From contig NZ_RBZQ01000001.1 in NCBI RefSeq assembly GCF_003640395.1, forward strand, positions 248,001-312,000: DNA of 64,000 bases. Direction: 5' to 3'. The first letter of the stretch is position 1. Every line of letters starts with the position of its first letter. A program made the position numbers and the translations under genes. The stretch comes from Stutzerimonas urumqiensis. GTDB taxonomy: Bacteria > Pseudomonadota > Gammaproteobacteria > Pseudomonadales > Pseudomonadaceae. Positions 25,177-34,654 of the stretch are shown here, piece by piece. The notes under the pieces were generated by a model, which was not told the origin of the DNA, ran no database searches, and worked only from the letters and a program-made list of their open reading frames with translations.

Positions 25177-26162
25177 GCCGAACCTTCTGGCTGCTGCTCG
25201 CGGGGCTGGTGGCGGCCCTGCTGGTGCCCCTGTTGCTGGGCGGTAGCGGCCTGTGGGCGCGGTTGCGGGTATTCCCGGCGCCCTTGCTCGCGACGATGCT
25301 GGCGATGGTCATGCTTGGCTGGTGGCTCAACGGCTGGCGGCTGCGGTTGTTGCTCGGGCAACCCCTCGGCGGCGCGCATGCGCTGGGGATCGTCGTGGCC
25401 ACCGAGTTCGCGATCTGCGCGACGCCGGGCGGCACCGGCGGGCCCGTGACGCTGATGGGTCTGTTGGCGCGCCAGGGCGTACCGCCGGCCCGCGGCACGG
25501 CGATCTTCGCGGTCGAGCACCTGTGCGACCTGCTGTTCTTTCTCTGCGCGCTGGTCGGGGTACTGATCTTCGCCCTGACCCAGGCGGTCAATCCTTACCT
25601 GGGTAGCCTGCTCGGTATCAGCGCGGCGTTGTTGCTGGGCGGGCTGGCGTTGCTGGGCCTGCTGGGACGCTATCACCGCCAGGTGTTTCGCCTCAATGGA
25701 CGGCTGATCACTCGGCTGGGCATGAGCCGTGGGCGCCAGTACCGCTGGGCGCGCAAGGTGCTGGACTTCCGCAATGCACTGATGGCGAGTTTTCGCCTGC
25801 CGCGCACCGTGTTGCTCGCCGTCTTCGCGCTGACCGTGGTGCACTGGTTGCTGCGTTACAGCGTGCTGTACCTGACGCTTCGCGGCCTGGGCAGCGAGAT
25901 CGCCTGGGCCTGGACGTTCCTCGTGCAGATCCTGGCGTTGACGGCCGGCCAGCTTAGCCTGCTGCCCGGCGGTGCGGGGAGCGCCGAACTGGCCTCTGCC
26001 GCGTTGCTGACACCGCTGGTCGGCGCACCGGTATCGGCGGCGGCGATCGTCATCTGGCGCTTCGTGACCTACTACTTCTATCTGATCGTGGGTGCTCCGG
26101 TGTTCCTCATCCTGGCCGGACGGCCGTTCCTGAGGGCCTTGCTGCGTACCCGCCGAGCGTAA
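25173..26162 (+). CDS. Lysylphosphatidylglycerol synthase TM-region / UPF0104 membrane protein
   Basis: A 329-residue protein with about eight membrane helices and the family motif ATPGGTGGPVTLMGLL plus LSLLPGGAGSAELASAALL. This domain is found alone in many flippase-like proteins and as the membrane half of MprF. There is no synthase domain here, so a role in moving the lipid-linked product of the two preceding enzymes is more likely than lysine transfer (inferred). ATGA overlap with the deacetylase gene. Confidence 0.85.
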   Translation: MSRTFWLLLAGLVAALLVPLLLGGSGLWARLRVFPAPLLATMLAMVMLGWWLNGWRLRLLLGQPLGGAHALGIVVATEFAICATPGGTGGPVTLMGLLARQGVPPARGTAIFAVEHLCDLLFFLCALVGVLIFALTQAVNPYLGSLLGISAALLLGGLALLGLLGRYHRQVFRLNGRLITRLGMSRGRQYRWARKVLDFRNALMASFRLPRTVLLAVFALTVVHWLLRYSVLYLTLRGLGSEIAWAWTFLVQILALTAGQLSLLPGGAGSAELASAALLTPLVGAPVSAAAIVIWRFVTYYFYLIVGAPVFLILAGRPFLRALLRTRRA

Positions 26163-26224
26163 ACGGTGAACGTCTGCCGGTTTGTCGGGGTCAACTGTTC
26201 GAACCCATTGCAGAGGTGACGGAT

Positions 26225-26416
26225 ATGTCCAGTTCCGACGACAAGCTCAAGGGCAATGCCAACGAGGCGGTAGGCAAGATCAAGCAGGGCGTAGGCGAGG
26301 CCACCAACAACCCGCGCATGAAAGGCGAGGGCCAGCGCCAGGAGACCAAGGGCGAAGGCCAGCAGCTCAAGGGTGAACTGAAGGATACGGTCAAGCGTGG
26401 GGTCGATCGCGCCTGA
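26225..26416 (+). CDS. CsbD family stress protein
   Basis: A 63-residue hydrophilic protein, MSSSDDKLKGNANEAVGKIKQGVG..., with the CsbD pattern of KG-x-x-x-E repeats. CsbD-like proteins are induced under general stress but their role is unknown. The ATG at 26225 is preceded by GAGG at the right distance. A strong bidirectional terminator follows directly. Confidence 0.85.
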   Translation: MSSSDDKLKGNANEAVGKIKQGVGEATNNPRMKGEGQRQETKGEGQQLKGELKDTVKRGVDRA

Positions 26417-26427
26417 TTGGCCTGCAC

Positions 26428-26464
26428 GAAAAAGCCCGCCTGTGTTGCCAGGCGGGCTTTTTCG
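26428..26464. terminator. Bidirectional rho-independent terminator between csbD-like and fdxA genes
   Basis: GAAAAAGCCCGCCTG and CAGGCGGGCTTTTTC form a long perfect stem around TGTTGC, with A and T runs on both sides, so it can end transcription from the plus-strand CsbD gene and the minus-strand fdxA gene. Confidence 0.93.
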
Positions 26465-26477
26465 TTTCAGGTGTCGC

Positions 26478-26801
26478 TCAGCGTTCCAGCTGAGGCAGCT
26501 TGTCCTTGACGCCGTCCCAGTCTGCGGCATCCGGGAGCGGGTCTTTCTTCTCGGTGATGTTCGGCCAGACGTCGGCAAGCTCTGCATTGAGTTCGATGAA
26601 CTGCTGCATGCCATCGGGCACTTCGTCTTCGGAGAAGATGGCCTGGGCCGGGCATTCCGGCTCGCACAGCGCGCAATCGATGCATTCGTCCGGATGGATC
26701 ACGAGGAAGTTGGGGCCCTCGTAGAAGCAATCCACCGGGCAGACTTCCACGCAGTCGGTGTACTTGCACTTGATGCAGTTGTCGGTGACGACGAAGGTCA
26801 T
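26478..26801 (-). CDS. fdxA: Seven-iron ferredoxin FdxA
   Basis: The 107-residue product closely resembles Azotobacter ferredoxin I. Cys9, Cys17, Cys21 and Cys25 (with an extra Cys12) and Cys40, Cys43, Cys46 and Cys50 can hold one 3Fe-4S and one 4Fe-4S cluster. It is a cytosolic electron carrier. It lies 119 bases after mutS on the same strand, as in other pseudomonads. In P. aeruginosa rsmZ and rpoS come next; here a CsbD gene lies on the other side instead. Confidence 0.95.
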   Translation of the reverse strand: MTFVVTDNCIKCKYTDCVEVCPVDCFYEGPNFLVIHPDECIDCALCEPECPAQAIFSEDEVPDGMQQFIELNAELADVWPNITEKKDPLPDAADWDGVKDKLPQLER

Positions 26802-26920
26802 AACGCTATCTCCTCATGCGTGTCGGTGGGCGCTCAGGCAAGTCGCCCCCGTAATGGGCGGGTTCAGGCAGGCCCGCTCCATCGGAAAAATGCGCGCGAT
26901 TCTAGCAGCTTTGAGGCCGC

Positions 26921-29488
26921 TCAGAGACGTGATTTGAGTCGGTATATCAGCTCTAGCGCGGCTTTGGGCGAGAGATCGTCCGGGTTGGTTCGGCTCAGCT
27001 CGTCGACCACCGGGTGCGGCAGACTGGCGAACAGGTCGCTCTGCATGGGCGGCGAGGGCATGCCGGGCTCCACGCGCGGCGCCTCGTGCGGCAGGCTGGT
27101 GGTTTCCAGGTGCGACAAATGGTCGCGGGCACGCTGGATGACCGCCTCTGGCACCCCGGCGAGCTGCGCCACGGCCAGCCCATAGCTCTGGCTGGCCGGC
27201 CCCGGTAGCACCTGGTGCAGGAAGACGATGCGCTCCCTGTGCTCGGTGGCCGTCAGGTGAACGTTGGCCACCACCGGCTCGCTCTCCGGCAGAACCGTCA
27301 GCTCGAAGTAATGCGTGGCGAACAACGTGAAGGCGCGCAGACCGGCCAGGTGCTCGGCGGCTGCCCAGGCCAGCGACAGGCCATCGAAGGTACTGGTGCC
27401 ACGCCCGACCTCGTCCATCAGCACCAGGCTGCGATCGGTCGCGTTGTGCAGGATGTTCGCCGTTTCGCTCATCTCGACCATGAAGGTCGAACGCCCGCCG
27501 GCGAGGTCGTCCGACGAGCCGATGCGGGTGAAGATGCGATCCACCAGCGACAGCTCGCAGACCTTGGCCGGCACGAAGCTGCCGATCTGCGCCAGCAGCA
27601 CGATGAGCGCGGTCTGTCGCATGTAGGTCGACTTGCCGCCCATGTTCGGGCCGGTGATCACCAGCATGCGGGTCTGGTCATCGAGCGTCAGATCGTTGGC
27701 CACGAAGGGCGTCTCGAGGACCTGCTCCACCACCGGATGGCGGCCCTGGTCGATCTTCAGGCAGGGTTCGTCGACGAAGCGAGGACGGTTCAGGTCGAGA
27801 CTCAGCGCGCGTTCGGCGAGGCTGCTCAGCACGTCCAGTTCGGCCAGCGCCGCGGCGCTCTCCTGCAGCGGCGCCAGGTGGCCGATCAGCGTTTCGAGCA
27901 GTTCTTCGTACAGCGCTTTTTCACGTGCGAGGGCGCGGCTCTTGGCCGACAGCGCCTTGTCCTCGAATTGCTTGAGCTCCGGCGTGATGAAGCGCTCGGC
28001 GCCCTTGAGCGTCTGGCGGCGTATGTAGTCGGCCGGCGCCGACTCGGCCTGCTTGCTCGGCAGCTCGATGAAATAACCGTGCACGCGGTTGTAGCCGACC
28101 TTGAGGTTCGCCAGCCCGGTACGTTCGCGCTCGCGCGCTTCCAGATCCATGAGGTACTGGCCGGCGTTCTCGCTGATCGACAGCAGTTCGTCCAGCTCGG
28201 TGTCGTAGCCCACCTTCAGCACGCCGCCGTCGCGGATCACCGCGGGCGGGTTGTCGATGATGGCGCGCGCGAGCAACTCGGCCAGCTCCGGGTAGGTACG
28301 AACCGCGCGCGCCAGTTCGATCAGGTGCGGGGCGACCAGATCCTGCATGGCCTGTTGCAGCGCCGGCAGCGCCGCCAGGGCGTCGCGCAGGCGTGCCAGG
28401 TCGCGCGGGCGCGCGTTGCGCAGGCCGATGCGCGCGAGAATGCGCTCGACGTCGCCGATTTCCTTCAGCTGCGGCTGGATCTGTTCGAAGCGGTAATGTT
28501 CGAGCAGGCAGGTGATCGAATCCTGACGCGCCTCGAGCACGGCGCGATCGCGCAGCGGCCGGTTCAACCAGCGCGTAAGCAGCCGGCTGCCCATCGCCGT
28601 CTGGCAGCGATCCATCACCGACTGGAGCGTATTGTCGCGTCCGCCGGACAGGTTGGTGTCCAGCTCCAGGTTGCGCCGCGTTGCGCCGTCGAGCACGACC
28701 GTATCGTCCAGCCGCTCATGGCGCAGGCTGCGCAGGTGGGGCAGGGCGGTGCGCTGGGTTTCCTTGGCATAGACGAGCAGGCAGCCGGCGGCGCCGATGG
28801 CCAGCGTCAGCTTCTCGCAGCCGAAGCCTCTCAGGTCCTGAGTGCCGAACTGTTGGCAAAGGCCCTTGAGCGCCGAGTCGCGGTCGAAATCCCAGGGCGC
28901 ACGCCGCCGGACGCCGCGGCGCTTGTCGAGCGGCAAGCCCCGCGGCCAGTCATCCGGAATGAGCAGCTCCGCCGGGTTGAGTCGCTCGATCTCGGCCAGC
29001 AGGGTCTCCCAGCCCTTGAGTTCCTGGACGCTGAAACGGCCGCTGGTGATGTCCAGCACCGACAGACCGAACAGCCGCTCGTCGCCCAGCACAGCGGTGA
29101 TCAGGTTGTCGCGACGCTCGTCGAGCAGGGCTTCATCGCTGACCGTGCCCGGCGTGATGATGCGCACCACCTGACGCTCCACCGGTCCCTTGCTGGTGGC
29201 CGGATCGCCGATCTGCTCGCAGATCACCACGGACTCGCCGAGCTTCACCAGCCGAGCCAGATACCCCTCCGCCGAATGGAACGGAATGCCCGCCATCGGA
29301 ATCGCCTTGCCAGCCGATTGGCCGCGAGCGGTCAGGGTGATATCGAGCAGCGCGGCAGCGCGTTTGGCGTCTTCGTAGAAGAGTTCGTAGAAGTCGCCCA
29401 TGCGGTAGAACATCAGCTGGTCCGGGTGCTCGCGCTTGAGCGCCCAGTATTGCTGCATCATCGGGGTGTGCTGGGAAAGGTCGTCCAT
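26921..29488 (-). CDS. mutS: DNA mismatch repair protein MutS
   Basis: This 855-residue protein has the mismatch-binding N-terminal domain ([30 protein letters not shown], with the Phe-x-Glu-type FYEL motif). The C-terminal ATPase has Walker [10 protein letters not shown], Walker [17 protein letters not shown] and the FATHYFEL switch. It recognises mismatches as a dimer and recruits MutL. Length matches the family (~855). The ATG at 29488 starts a transcript that continues to fdxA. Confidence 0.97.
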   Translation of the reverse strand: MDDLSQHTPMMQQYWALKREHPDQLMFYRMGDFYELFYEDAKRAAALLDITLTARGQSAGKAIPMAGIPFHSAEGYLARLVKLGESVVICEQIGDPATSKGPVERQVVRIITPGTVSDEALLDERRDNLITAVLGDERLFGLSVLDITSGRFSVQELKGWETLLAEIERLNPAELLIPDDWPRGLPLDKRRGVRRRAPWDFDRDSALKGLCQQFGTQDLRGFGCEKLTLAIGAAGCLLVYAKETQRTALPHLRSLRHERLDDTVVLDGATRRNLELDTNLSGGRDNTLQSVMDRCQTAMGSRLLTRWLNRPLRDRAVLEARQDSITCLLEHYRFEQIQPQLKEIGDVERILARIGLRNARPRDLARLRDALAALPALQQAMQDLVAPHLIELARAVRTYPELAELLARAIIDNPPAVIRDGGVLKVGYDTELDELLSISENAGQYLMDLEARERERTGLANLKVGYNRVHGYFIELPSKQAESAPADYIRRQTLKGAERFITPELKQFEDKALSAKSRALAREKALYEELLETLIGHLAPLQESAAALAELDVLSSLAERALSLDLNRPRFVDEPCLKIDQGRHPVVEQVLETPFVANDLTLDDQTRMLVITGPNMGGKSTYMRQTALIVLLAQIGSFVPAKVCELSLVDRIFTRIGSSDDLAGGRSTFMVEMSETANILHNATDRSLVLMDEVGRGTSTFDGLSLAWAAAEHLAGLRAFTLFATHYFELTVLPESEPVVANVHLTATEHRERIVFLHQVLPGPASQSYGLAVAQLAGVPEAVIQRARDHLSHLETTSLPHEAPRVEPGMPSPPMQSDLFASLPHPVVDELSRTNPDDLSPKAALELIYRLKSRL

Positions 29489-29647
29489 TCGGAGAGGCGG
29501 GCCGGTTCGGAAAAGTCGCCAATACTACCTGCCCGGACCGCTGTTTTCTCCCATCGTCGGACACGCCTGTCGGTGGCGGCGAACATCTGGCTGCCCTGCG
29601 TTTCGTACCTCCTATATGGCGTATGCAGGCTTGCTCGGAGGCGGGAG

Positions 29648-30395
29648 ACGGCGCAGTGGTTGGTTGCGGGTTTGTGTGGGACGTTCGCAGGCGGTGCGCT
29701 TCTGGTCGGCGCGATCCTTGGTTATCGGCTGCGCGTACCGGGACGGCTGGTCGCTGCGATCATGGCGTTCGGCAGCGGTGTGCTGATCTCGGCCTTGGCC
29801 TTCGAACTGGTTGGCGAGGCGAACGAACCCGGTGGCGGCAACCGCCACCGGGTTTCTGGCGGGTGCATCGATCTACACGCTGGCGAATCTCTATCTGGCG
29901 CGACGAGGTGCCCGGCGCCGCAAGCGTTCGGATGACCAGCCGTCGGAAGCGCAACAGACCGGCAGTGGGTTGTCGATTGCGCTCGGTGCCTTGCTCGATG
30001 GCATCCCGGAGTCGATGGTGATCGGGCTTGGACTGCTGGACGGCGGGGCGGTGAGCGGTGTCATGGTTGCGGCGATTTTTCTTTCGAATCTGCCCGAGGG
30101 GCTGGCGAGTGCCGTGGGCATGAAGCGCGCAGGCCGCTCCGCGCGCTAGGTGCTGGGTGTCTGGGGCGGGATCGCGTTGGCGTCTGGTTTGGCGGCTATA
30201 GCGGGAAACCTGCTGTTCGCCGGCAGCTCACCCCAAATCATCGCGGTGACCACGGCCCTGGCCGCCGGTGCGATCCTGGCGATGCTGGTCGATACCATGA
30301 TTCCCGAAGCCTTCGAGCGGGCTCACAATGCCGCCGGATTGATCACGGCAGTGGGCTTTCTGGTGGCGTTCGCGCTCAGCAGGATCGGGGGCTGA
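29648..30395 (+). pseudogene. Decayed ZIP family metal transporter
   Basis: The sequence encodes a ZIP (ZupT-like) transporter in pieces. Piece one, AQWLVAGLCGTFAGGALLVGAIL..., begins at ACG (29648), six bases after GGAGGCGGGAG, where an ATG would be expected. A one-base shift around 29820-29850 moves the reading to the next frame (TGFLAGASIYTLANLYLARRGA ... LLDGIPESMVIGLGLL). That frame then hits TAG at 30147, and the last ~80 residues (LGVWGGIALASGL...) continue in the same frame after it. Three lesions make a functional product unlikely, unless sequencing errors account for them. Confidence 0.75.
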
Positions 30396-30490
30396 GGCCC
30401 GCCATGTGGCCTGGCGAGGCGCTCCTGCCGACCGGGCCTTCCATGTCCGGGCGAATCCGCTAGGGTTTAGCCTCTTCGAGGAGCATCACG

Positions 30491-30991
30491 ATGGACGAAA
30501 CCACGAGGTTGGCCGAACAACTGGGCGACCGGCTGCGACGGCAAGGCGAGCAGGTGACGACCGCCGAGTCCTGCACGGGCGGGGGCATCGCCGAGGCGAT
30601 CACCCGGGTGGCCGGAAGTTCGGCCTGGTTCGAAGCCGGCTACGTCACCTATTCGAATGAACAGAAGATGCGGCAGCTCGGCGTGGGCGGCGGCCTGTTC
30701 GCCACCGTTGGCGCGGTCAGCCGCGAAGTGGTCGAAGCGATGGCGCGCGGTGCGTTGCAGCACAGCGGGGCACGCTATGCCGTGGCGGTCAGCGGCATCG
30801 CCGGGCCGGGCGGCGGCTCGCCAGACAAGCCGGTCGGAACGGTCTGGCTGGCCTGGGCGGACGGCTCTACCCTCCACGCCGAGCGTTGCCGGTTCGCTGG
30901 CGATCGCCAGGAGGTGCGCCAGCGCAGCGTCGAGCGGGCACTGCGTGGATTGATCCGATTGACGGCCGGAGAAAATCCGCTCGAGGGCTAG
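30491..30991 (+). CDS. CinA C-terminal domain protein (nicotinamide-nucleotide amidase type)
   Basis: A 166-residue CinA/PncC domain with TAESCTGGGIAEAITRVAGSS and YAVAVSGIAGPGGGSPDKPVGTVWLAW. The family deamidates NMN to NaMN in NAD recycling. It has only the C-terminal domain, without the COG1058 N-terminal half, as is usual in pseudomonads. It precedes recA by 83 bases, where the recA SOS box lies. Confidence 0.9.
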   Translation: MDETTRLAEQLGDRLRRQGEQVTTAESCTGGGIAEAITRVAGSSAWFEAGYVTYSNEQKMRQLGVGGGLFATVGAVSREVVEAMARGALQHSGARYAVAVSGIAGPGGGSPDKPVGTVWLAWADGSTLHAERCRFAGDRQEVRQRSVERALRGLIRLTAGENPLEG

Positions 30992-31019
30992 GCGCCGGCG
31001 GAATGCCTATGCTCTAATA

Positions 31020-31035
31020 CTGTCTACTTATACAG
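31020..31035 (+). promoter_or_regulatory. LexA (SOS) box of recA
   Basis: CTGTCTACTTATACAG fits the CTGT-N8-ACAG consensus exactly and lies 40 bases before the recA start codon, at the expected promoter. LexA is expected to repress recA here until DNA damage. Confidence 0.93.
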
Positions 31036-31074
31036 TTGTTGCGGCCCTGTGGCCCTTGATCAGTGAGGAAACCA

Positions 31075-32130
31075 ATGGACGAGAACAAGAAGCGCGCCTT
31101 GGCCGCGGCCCTGGGTCAGATCGAACGTCAGTTCGGCAAGGGTGCGGTCATGCGGATGGGCGATCATGAGCGTCCCGCTATCCCGGCCATTTCCACCGGC
31201 TCGCTGGGGCTCGACATCGCGCTCGGTATCGGTGGGCTGCCGAAGGGCCGCATCGTCGAGATCTACGGTCCCGAATCCTCCGGCAAGACCACCATGACGC
31301 TGTCGGTGATCGCCGAAGCCCAGAAGCAGGGCGCCACCTGTGCCTTCGTCGATGCCGAACATGCGCTCGATCCGGACTACGCCGGCAAGCTCGGCGTCAA
31401 TGTCGACGATCTGCTCGTCTCCCAGCCGGATACCGGCGAGCAGGCGCTGGAAATCACCGACATGCTCGTGCGCTCCAACGCGGTCGACGTGATCATCGTC
31501 GACTCGGTGGCAGCACTGGTACCGAAGGCCGAGATCGAAGGCGAGATGGGCGATGCCCACGTCGGCCTGCAAGCGCGACTGATGTCGCAGGCCTTGCGCA
31601 AGATCACCGGCAACATCAAGAACGCCAACTGCCTGGTCATCTTCATCAACCAGATCCGCATGAAGATCGGCGTCATGTTCGGCAGCCCGGAAACCACCAC
31701 TGGTGGTAACGCACTGAAGTTCTATGCCTCCGTTCGCCTGGATATCCGCCGTACAGGCGCGGTGAAGGAAGGCGATGAAGTGGTGGGTAGCGAAACCCGC
31801 GTCAAGGTGGTGAAGAACAAGGTGGCACCGCCTTTCCGTCAAGCCGAGTTCCAGATTCTCTATGGCAAGGGCATCTACCGGAATGGCGAGATCATCGATC
31901 TCGGCGTCCAGGAAGGCCTCGTCGAGAAATCGGGTGCCTGGTACAGCTACCAGGGCAGCAAGATCGGTCAGGGCAAGGCCAACGCGGCCAAGTACCTCGA
32001 AGACAACCCCGAAGTGGCTCGTACCATCGAGAACCAGATTCGCGAAAGACTGCTCGTCACTTCAGGTCCTAGCGGCAAGAGCACGGCCAATGCGGCCGTT
32101 GTCGACGACATGGCGGACGCCGATCTCTAA
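31075..32130 (+). CDS. recA: Recombinase RecA
   Basis: This 351-residue protein has Walker [10 protein letters not shown] near residues 67-75, the [10 protein letters not shown] core, loop L2 [18 protein letters not shown] and an acidic C-terminus (DDMADADL). It carries out strand exchange and triggers LexA cleavage. I chose the ATG at 31075 (GAGG nine bases upstream) rather than the upstream GTG at 31063. Its SOS box is at 31020-31035 and recX follows 3 bases after the stop. Confidence 0.99.
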   Translation: MDENKKRALAAALGQIERQFGKGAVMRMGDHERPAIPAISTGSLGLDIALGIGGLPKGRIVEIYGPESSGKTTMTLSVIAEAQKQGATCAFVDAEHALDPDYAGKLGVNVDDLLVSQPDTGEQALEITDMLVRSNAVDVIIVDSVAALVPKAEIEGEMGDAHVGLQARLMSQALRKITGNIKNANCLVIFINQIRMKIGVMFGSPETTTGGNALKFYASVRLDIRRTGAVKEGDEVVGSETRVKVVKNKVAPPFRQAEFQILYGKGIYRNGEIIDLGVQEGLVEKSGAWYSYQGSKIGQGKANAAKYLEDNPEVARTIENQIRERLLVTSGPSGKSTANAAVVDDMADADL

Positions 32131-32133
32131 GCG

Positions 32134-32586
32134 ATGCCTGCCGTGCTGGACAGCGAGAGCGATATTCGGCGGGCCGCGATGGACCTCCTGGCCCGTCGCG
32201 AGCACAGCCGATACGAGTTACAGCGCAAGCTGATCCAGCGCGGCGCCTCACCCGAACACATCGAGACAGCGCTTGACCGACTGGCTGAAGAGGGTTTGCT
32301 TTCTGATAGCCGGTACGTGGAAAGCTACGTACGCAGTCGCGCCAATGCAGGCTTTGGCCCGGTTCGCATTCGAGAAGAGCTGCGGCAGCGGGGTATTGCC
32401 AGGGACGCTGCAGAGCAGGCGCTTCGCGAGAGCGGCTTCGATTGGGATGAAACGCTGCACCAACTCTGGCAGCGCAAGTTCGCTGGCGAATACCCAGGCG
32501 ATGCGCGCGAGCATGGTCGCCAAGGGCGCTTCCTGGCTACCCGGGGCTTCTCGATGGAGGCCATAGGGCGGCTGTTGCGTAGATAG
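32134..32586 (+). CDS. recX: Recombination regulator RecX
   Basis: A 150-residue helical protein with the RecX pattern of three-helix repeats ([65 protein letters not shown]). RecX binds RecA filaments and limits their activity. It follows recA by 3 bases, and the two are surely co-transcribed under the recA SOS promoter. Confidence 0.95.
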   Translation: MPAVLDSESDIRRAAMDLLARREHSRYELQRKLIQRGASPEHIETALDRLAEEGLLSDSRYVESYVRSRANAGFGPVRIREELRQRGIARDAAEQALRESGFDWDETLHQLWQRKFAGEYPGDAREHGRQGRFLATRGFSMEAIGRLLRR

Positions 32587-32714
32587 GTGCCAGGGTGGCA
32601 TGACGACCGCAGCTGCGGTTGGCCCTGGCTGGGGTTGCTCGATTACGACTGTCTTCGGCAGGGGCCGGCATTCCTGACGGCCTGCCGGCTAGTCCGCCTT
32701 TCTGTTCCAGGGCG

Positions 32715-33785
32715 TTAACGAAGGCTGCTCGGCTCATTCAGGAAGTCGACGAGTTCCCGCAGTCGACCGTGGTCCCGTCCATTGAAAACGAACTTCAACC
32801 GTGGCAGTGGCAGTAGCTCTGGCTCGTCTTGCTCCGTTTCGCCGTTCGGCTGCTGTTCGAAGCTTCCGGTCAGGCACAGATCGGCGAAATGCTCACTGAT
32901 GTGAGCGAGGGCTGCCTCGCTCAGGGCCTTGTTCATGCGGATGACGAACAGATCCTTCAACCAGCGGGTCGAGTGGAAGTTGCGATAGAAGTCTGCAATT
33001 TCCCGCGCCGCTTCGTCGGCGTTGGTCACCAGGCGCATGAGGCGCATGTCGCTTGGCAGGATGTAGCGGTTCTGCTCGAGTTGACGGTGGATGAAGGTGA
33101 GCGCCTCCTCCCAGTAGGTGCCGCCGGGCTCGTCCAGCAGGACGATCGGAACCAGAGGGCTTTTGCCGGTCTGTATCAGCGTCAGGACTTCCATGGCTTC
33201 GTCCAGCGTGCCGAAGCCACCGGGGCAAAGCACGAGCGCGTCCGCCTCCTTGATGAAAAACAGCTTGCGCACGAAGAAAAAGTGGAACGACAACAGATGG
33301 TCGGAGCCATCGACGGTCGGGTTCGCATGCTGCTCGAACGGCAGCGTGATGTTCAGACCAATGCTGTTGTCCAGGCCCGAGCCTTCATGCGCCGCTGCCA
33401 TGATGCCGCCTCCGGCACCGGTGATGACCATGAAGTCGTAGTGGGCAAGGGTCGCGCCCAGCTGGCGTGCCTGGGCATAGAGCGGGTGCTCGATCGGCGT
33501 GCGCGCCGAGCCGAATACGGTGACCTTGCGACGACGCTTGAACTGTTCGAGCCGTGCGAAGGCGGCTTCCATCTCGCGCATCGTCTGGAGCAAGATCTTG
33601 GCGTCCCAGCGGCTGCGGTCCGCTTGCGCCATGCGCATGACGGTAATGAGCATTTCCCGGTACAACGGCAGGTTGGCACTGTTACTGGGAACGACCAGGT
33701 TCGCCAGTTCATCGACCTTGGCGGCAAGGTCGGCACCGCTGGTCTTGAAATGCCGGGCCAGATAATCATCCGGTTCGAAAGACAT
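32715..33785 (-). CDS. LOG family protein
   Basis: From the ATG at 33785 the product is 356 residues. A ~90-residue helical N-terminal part is followed by the LOG Rossmann domain with GAGGGIMAAAHEG and PGGFGTLDEAMEVLTLIQTG. LOG proteins of this motif set hydrolyse nucleotide monophosphates, releasing base and ribose-5-phosphate; the cytokinin-activating name is from plants. The long N-terminal extension places it with the larger proteobacterial LOG group. It is convergent with recX across 128 non-coding bases. Confidence 0.85.
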   Translation of the reverse strand: MSFEPDDYLARHFKTSGADLAAKVDELANLVVPSNSANLPLYREMLITVMRMAQADRSRWDAKILLQTMREMEAAFARLEQFKRRRKVTVFGSARTPIEHPLYAQARQLGATLAHYDFMVITGAGGGIMAAAHEGSGLDNSIGLNITLPFEQHANPTVDGSDHLLSFHFFFVRKLFFIKEADALVLCPGGFGTLDEAMEVLTLIQTGKSPLVPIVLLDEPGGTYWEEALTFIHRQLEQNRYILPSDMRLMRLVTNADEAAREIADFYRNFHSTRWLKDLFVIRMNKALSEAALAHISEHFADLCLTGSFEQQPNGETEQDEPELLPLPRLKFVFNGRDHGRLRELVDFLNEPSSLR

Positions 33786-34129
33786 ACCACTTCTCCTTGG
33801 TTTCGCCGCCAACACGCGGTTCGCTGGTCGGGCGTTCGCCGACCTTGCTGGCGGAACAACGTCCCGACCGTCCCGTGGCAGATTGCCTCATTTTCGAAGG
33901 GAACGCCTGCCTCTCATGGCGGGGCGGAAAGACTCAGAGTGCATCCGGCCCGCCAGGTTCCGCCGCATGGGCAACGGCGGGCGCATCGTTCATGCGTCGG
34001 CCTGGCCGGCTGATCGGAAGCCAGGCTGAGCGTTGCCGGCTGGCGCGATCGAGTCTGGGACGCAGATGACCAGGAGCAGAAGGCGCGATGCCATCGTTGG
34101 CAGAAGGCGATCGTCCAGCCCCTGGCCGC
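33786..34129. other. Non-coding gap between LOG and PA3611-like genes
   Basis: Both flanking genes are on the minus strand. The LOG promoter should be at the left part. Open frames here have low-complexity Arg/Pro/Ser composition and no ribosome site, and I support none of them. No clear repeat or terminator was seen. Confidence 0.5.
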
Positions 34130-34531
34130 TCATTCGCCGGTGCAATCGGCCGTTTCGAATCGCTCGCTGGTGATCGGCCGGTTGCTTTCATATTCCTTGA
34201 AGTCGTAGCGCAACGTGGCACCGCGCGCGAGCAACTGGCGATAGCCCTGGTTAGTGCATACGCTGCGCGTCAGCTGTTCGCGGACCAGCGTGGGGTTGTC
34301 GCGCATTTTGGCCGCGTGCCTTGGCTGGACATCGATGTGATTGACCAGCTCGTCACCTTCGACCGTGTAGCCGCGGTCGAGCAGGTTTTCGTTGATCGCT
34401 CGTGGCGTGCCTTCGCTGCTTTGGCGGGCAACCTGTTCGAGGGTTTGCCGCAGCTCGAAGTCCTTGAGCGATTGCGCCTGGAGCGGCGTCGCTACCAGTG
34501 CGGGGGCGAGCATGAGCAGCCATCGATGCAT
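34130..34531 (-). CDS. PA3611-like secreted protein (quorum-sensing-regulated virulence factor family)
   Basis: The 133-residue product has a signal peptide (MHRWLLMLAPALVATPLQAQ) and a short mature part with two Cys (in SVCTNQGYRQLL and TADCTGE) likely to form a disulphide. RYDFKEYESN near the C-terminus is typical of this pseudomonad family, which I recall from the P. aeruginosa locus a few genes from recA. It is probably periplasmic; its function is not established. Confidence 0.75.
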   Translation of the reverse strand: MHRWLLMLAPALVATPLQAQSLKDFELRQTLEQVARQSSEGTPRAINENLLDRGYTVEGDELVNHIDVQPRHAAKMRDNPTLVREQLTRSVCTNQGYRQLLARGATLRYDFKEYESNRPITSERFETADCTGE

Positions 34532-34654
34532 GAGTATCTCCTTCGGGCGGGCCGACGTTCGACCGATGCTGGGTCGCGCGGTTCATTGCTGCGGGGCGCG
34601 CGTGCCTGCGCTGGTAGACTGCGCGCCGCTACCCATCCATACGAGCGACATCCC

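Noticed and set aside
27215..29647. A long plus-strand frame opposite mutS
   Set aside because: It mirrors mutS exactly. Only the part after 29648, which continues outside mutS, has real ZIP transporter similarity.
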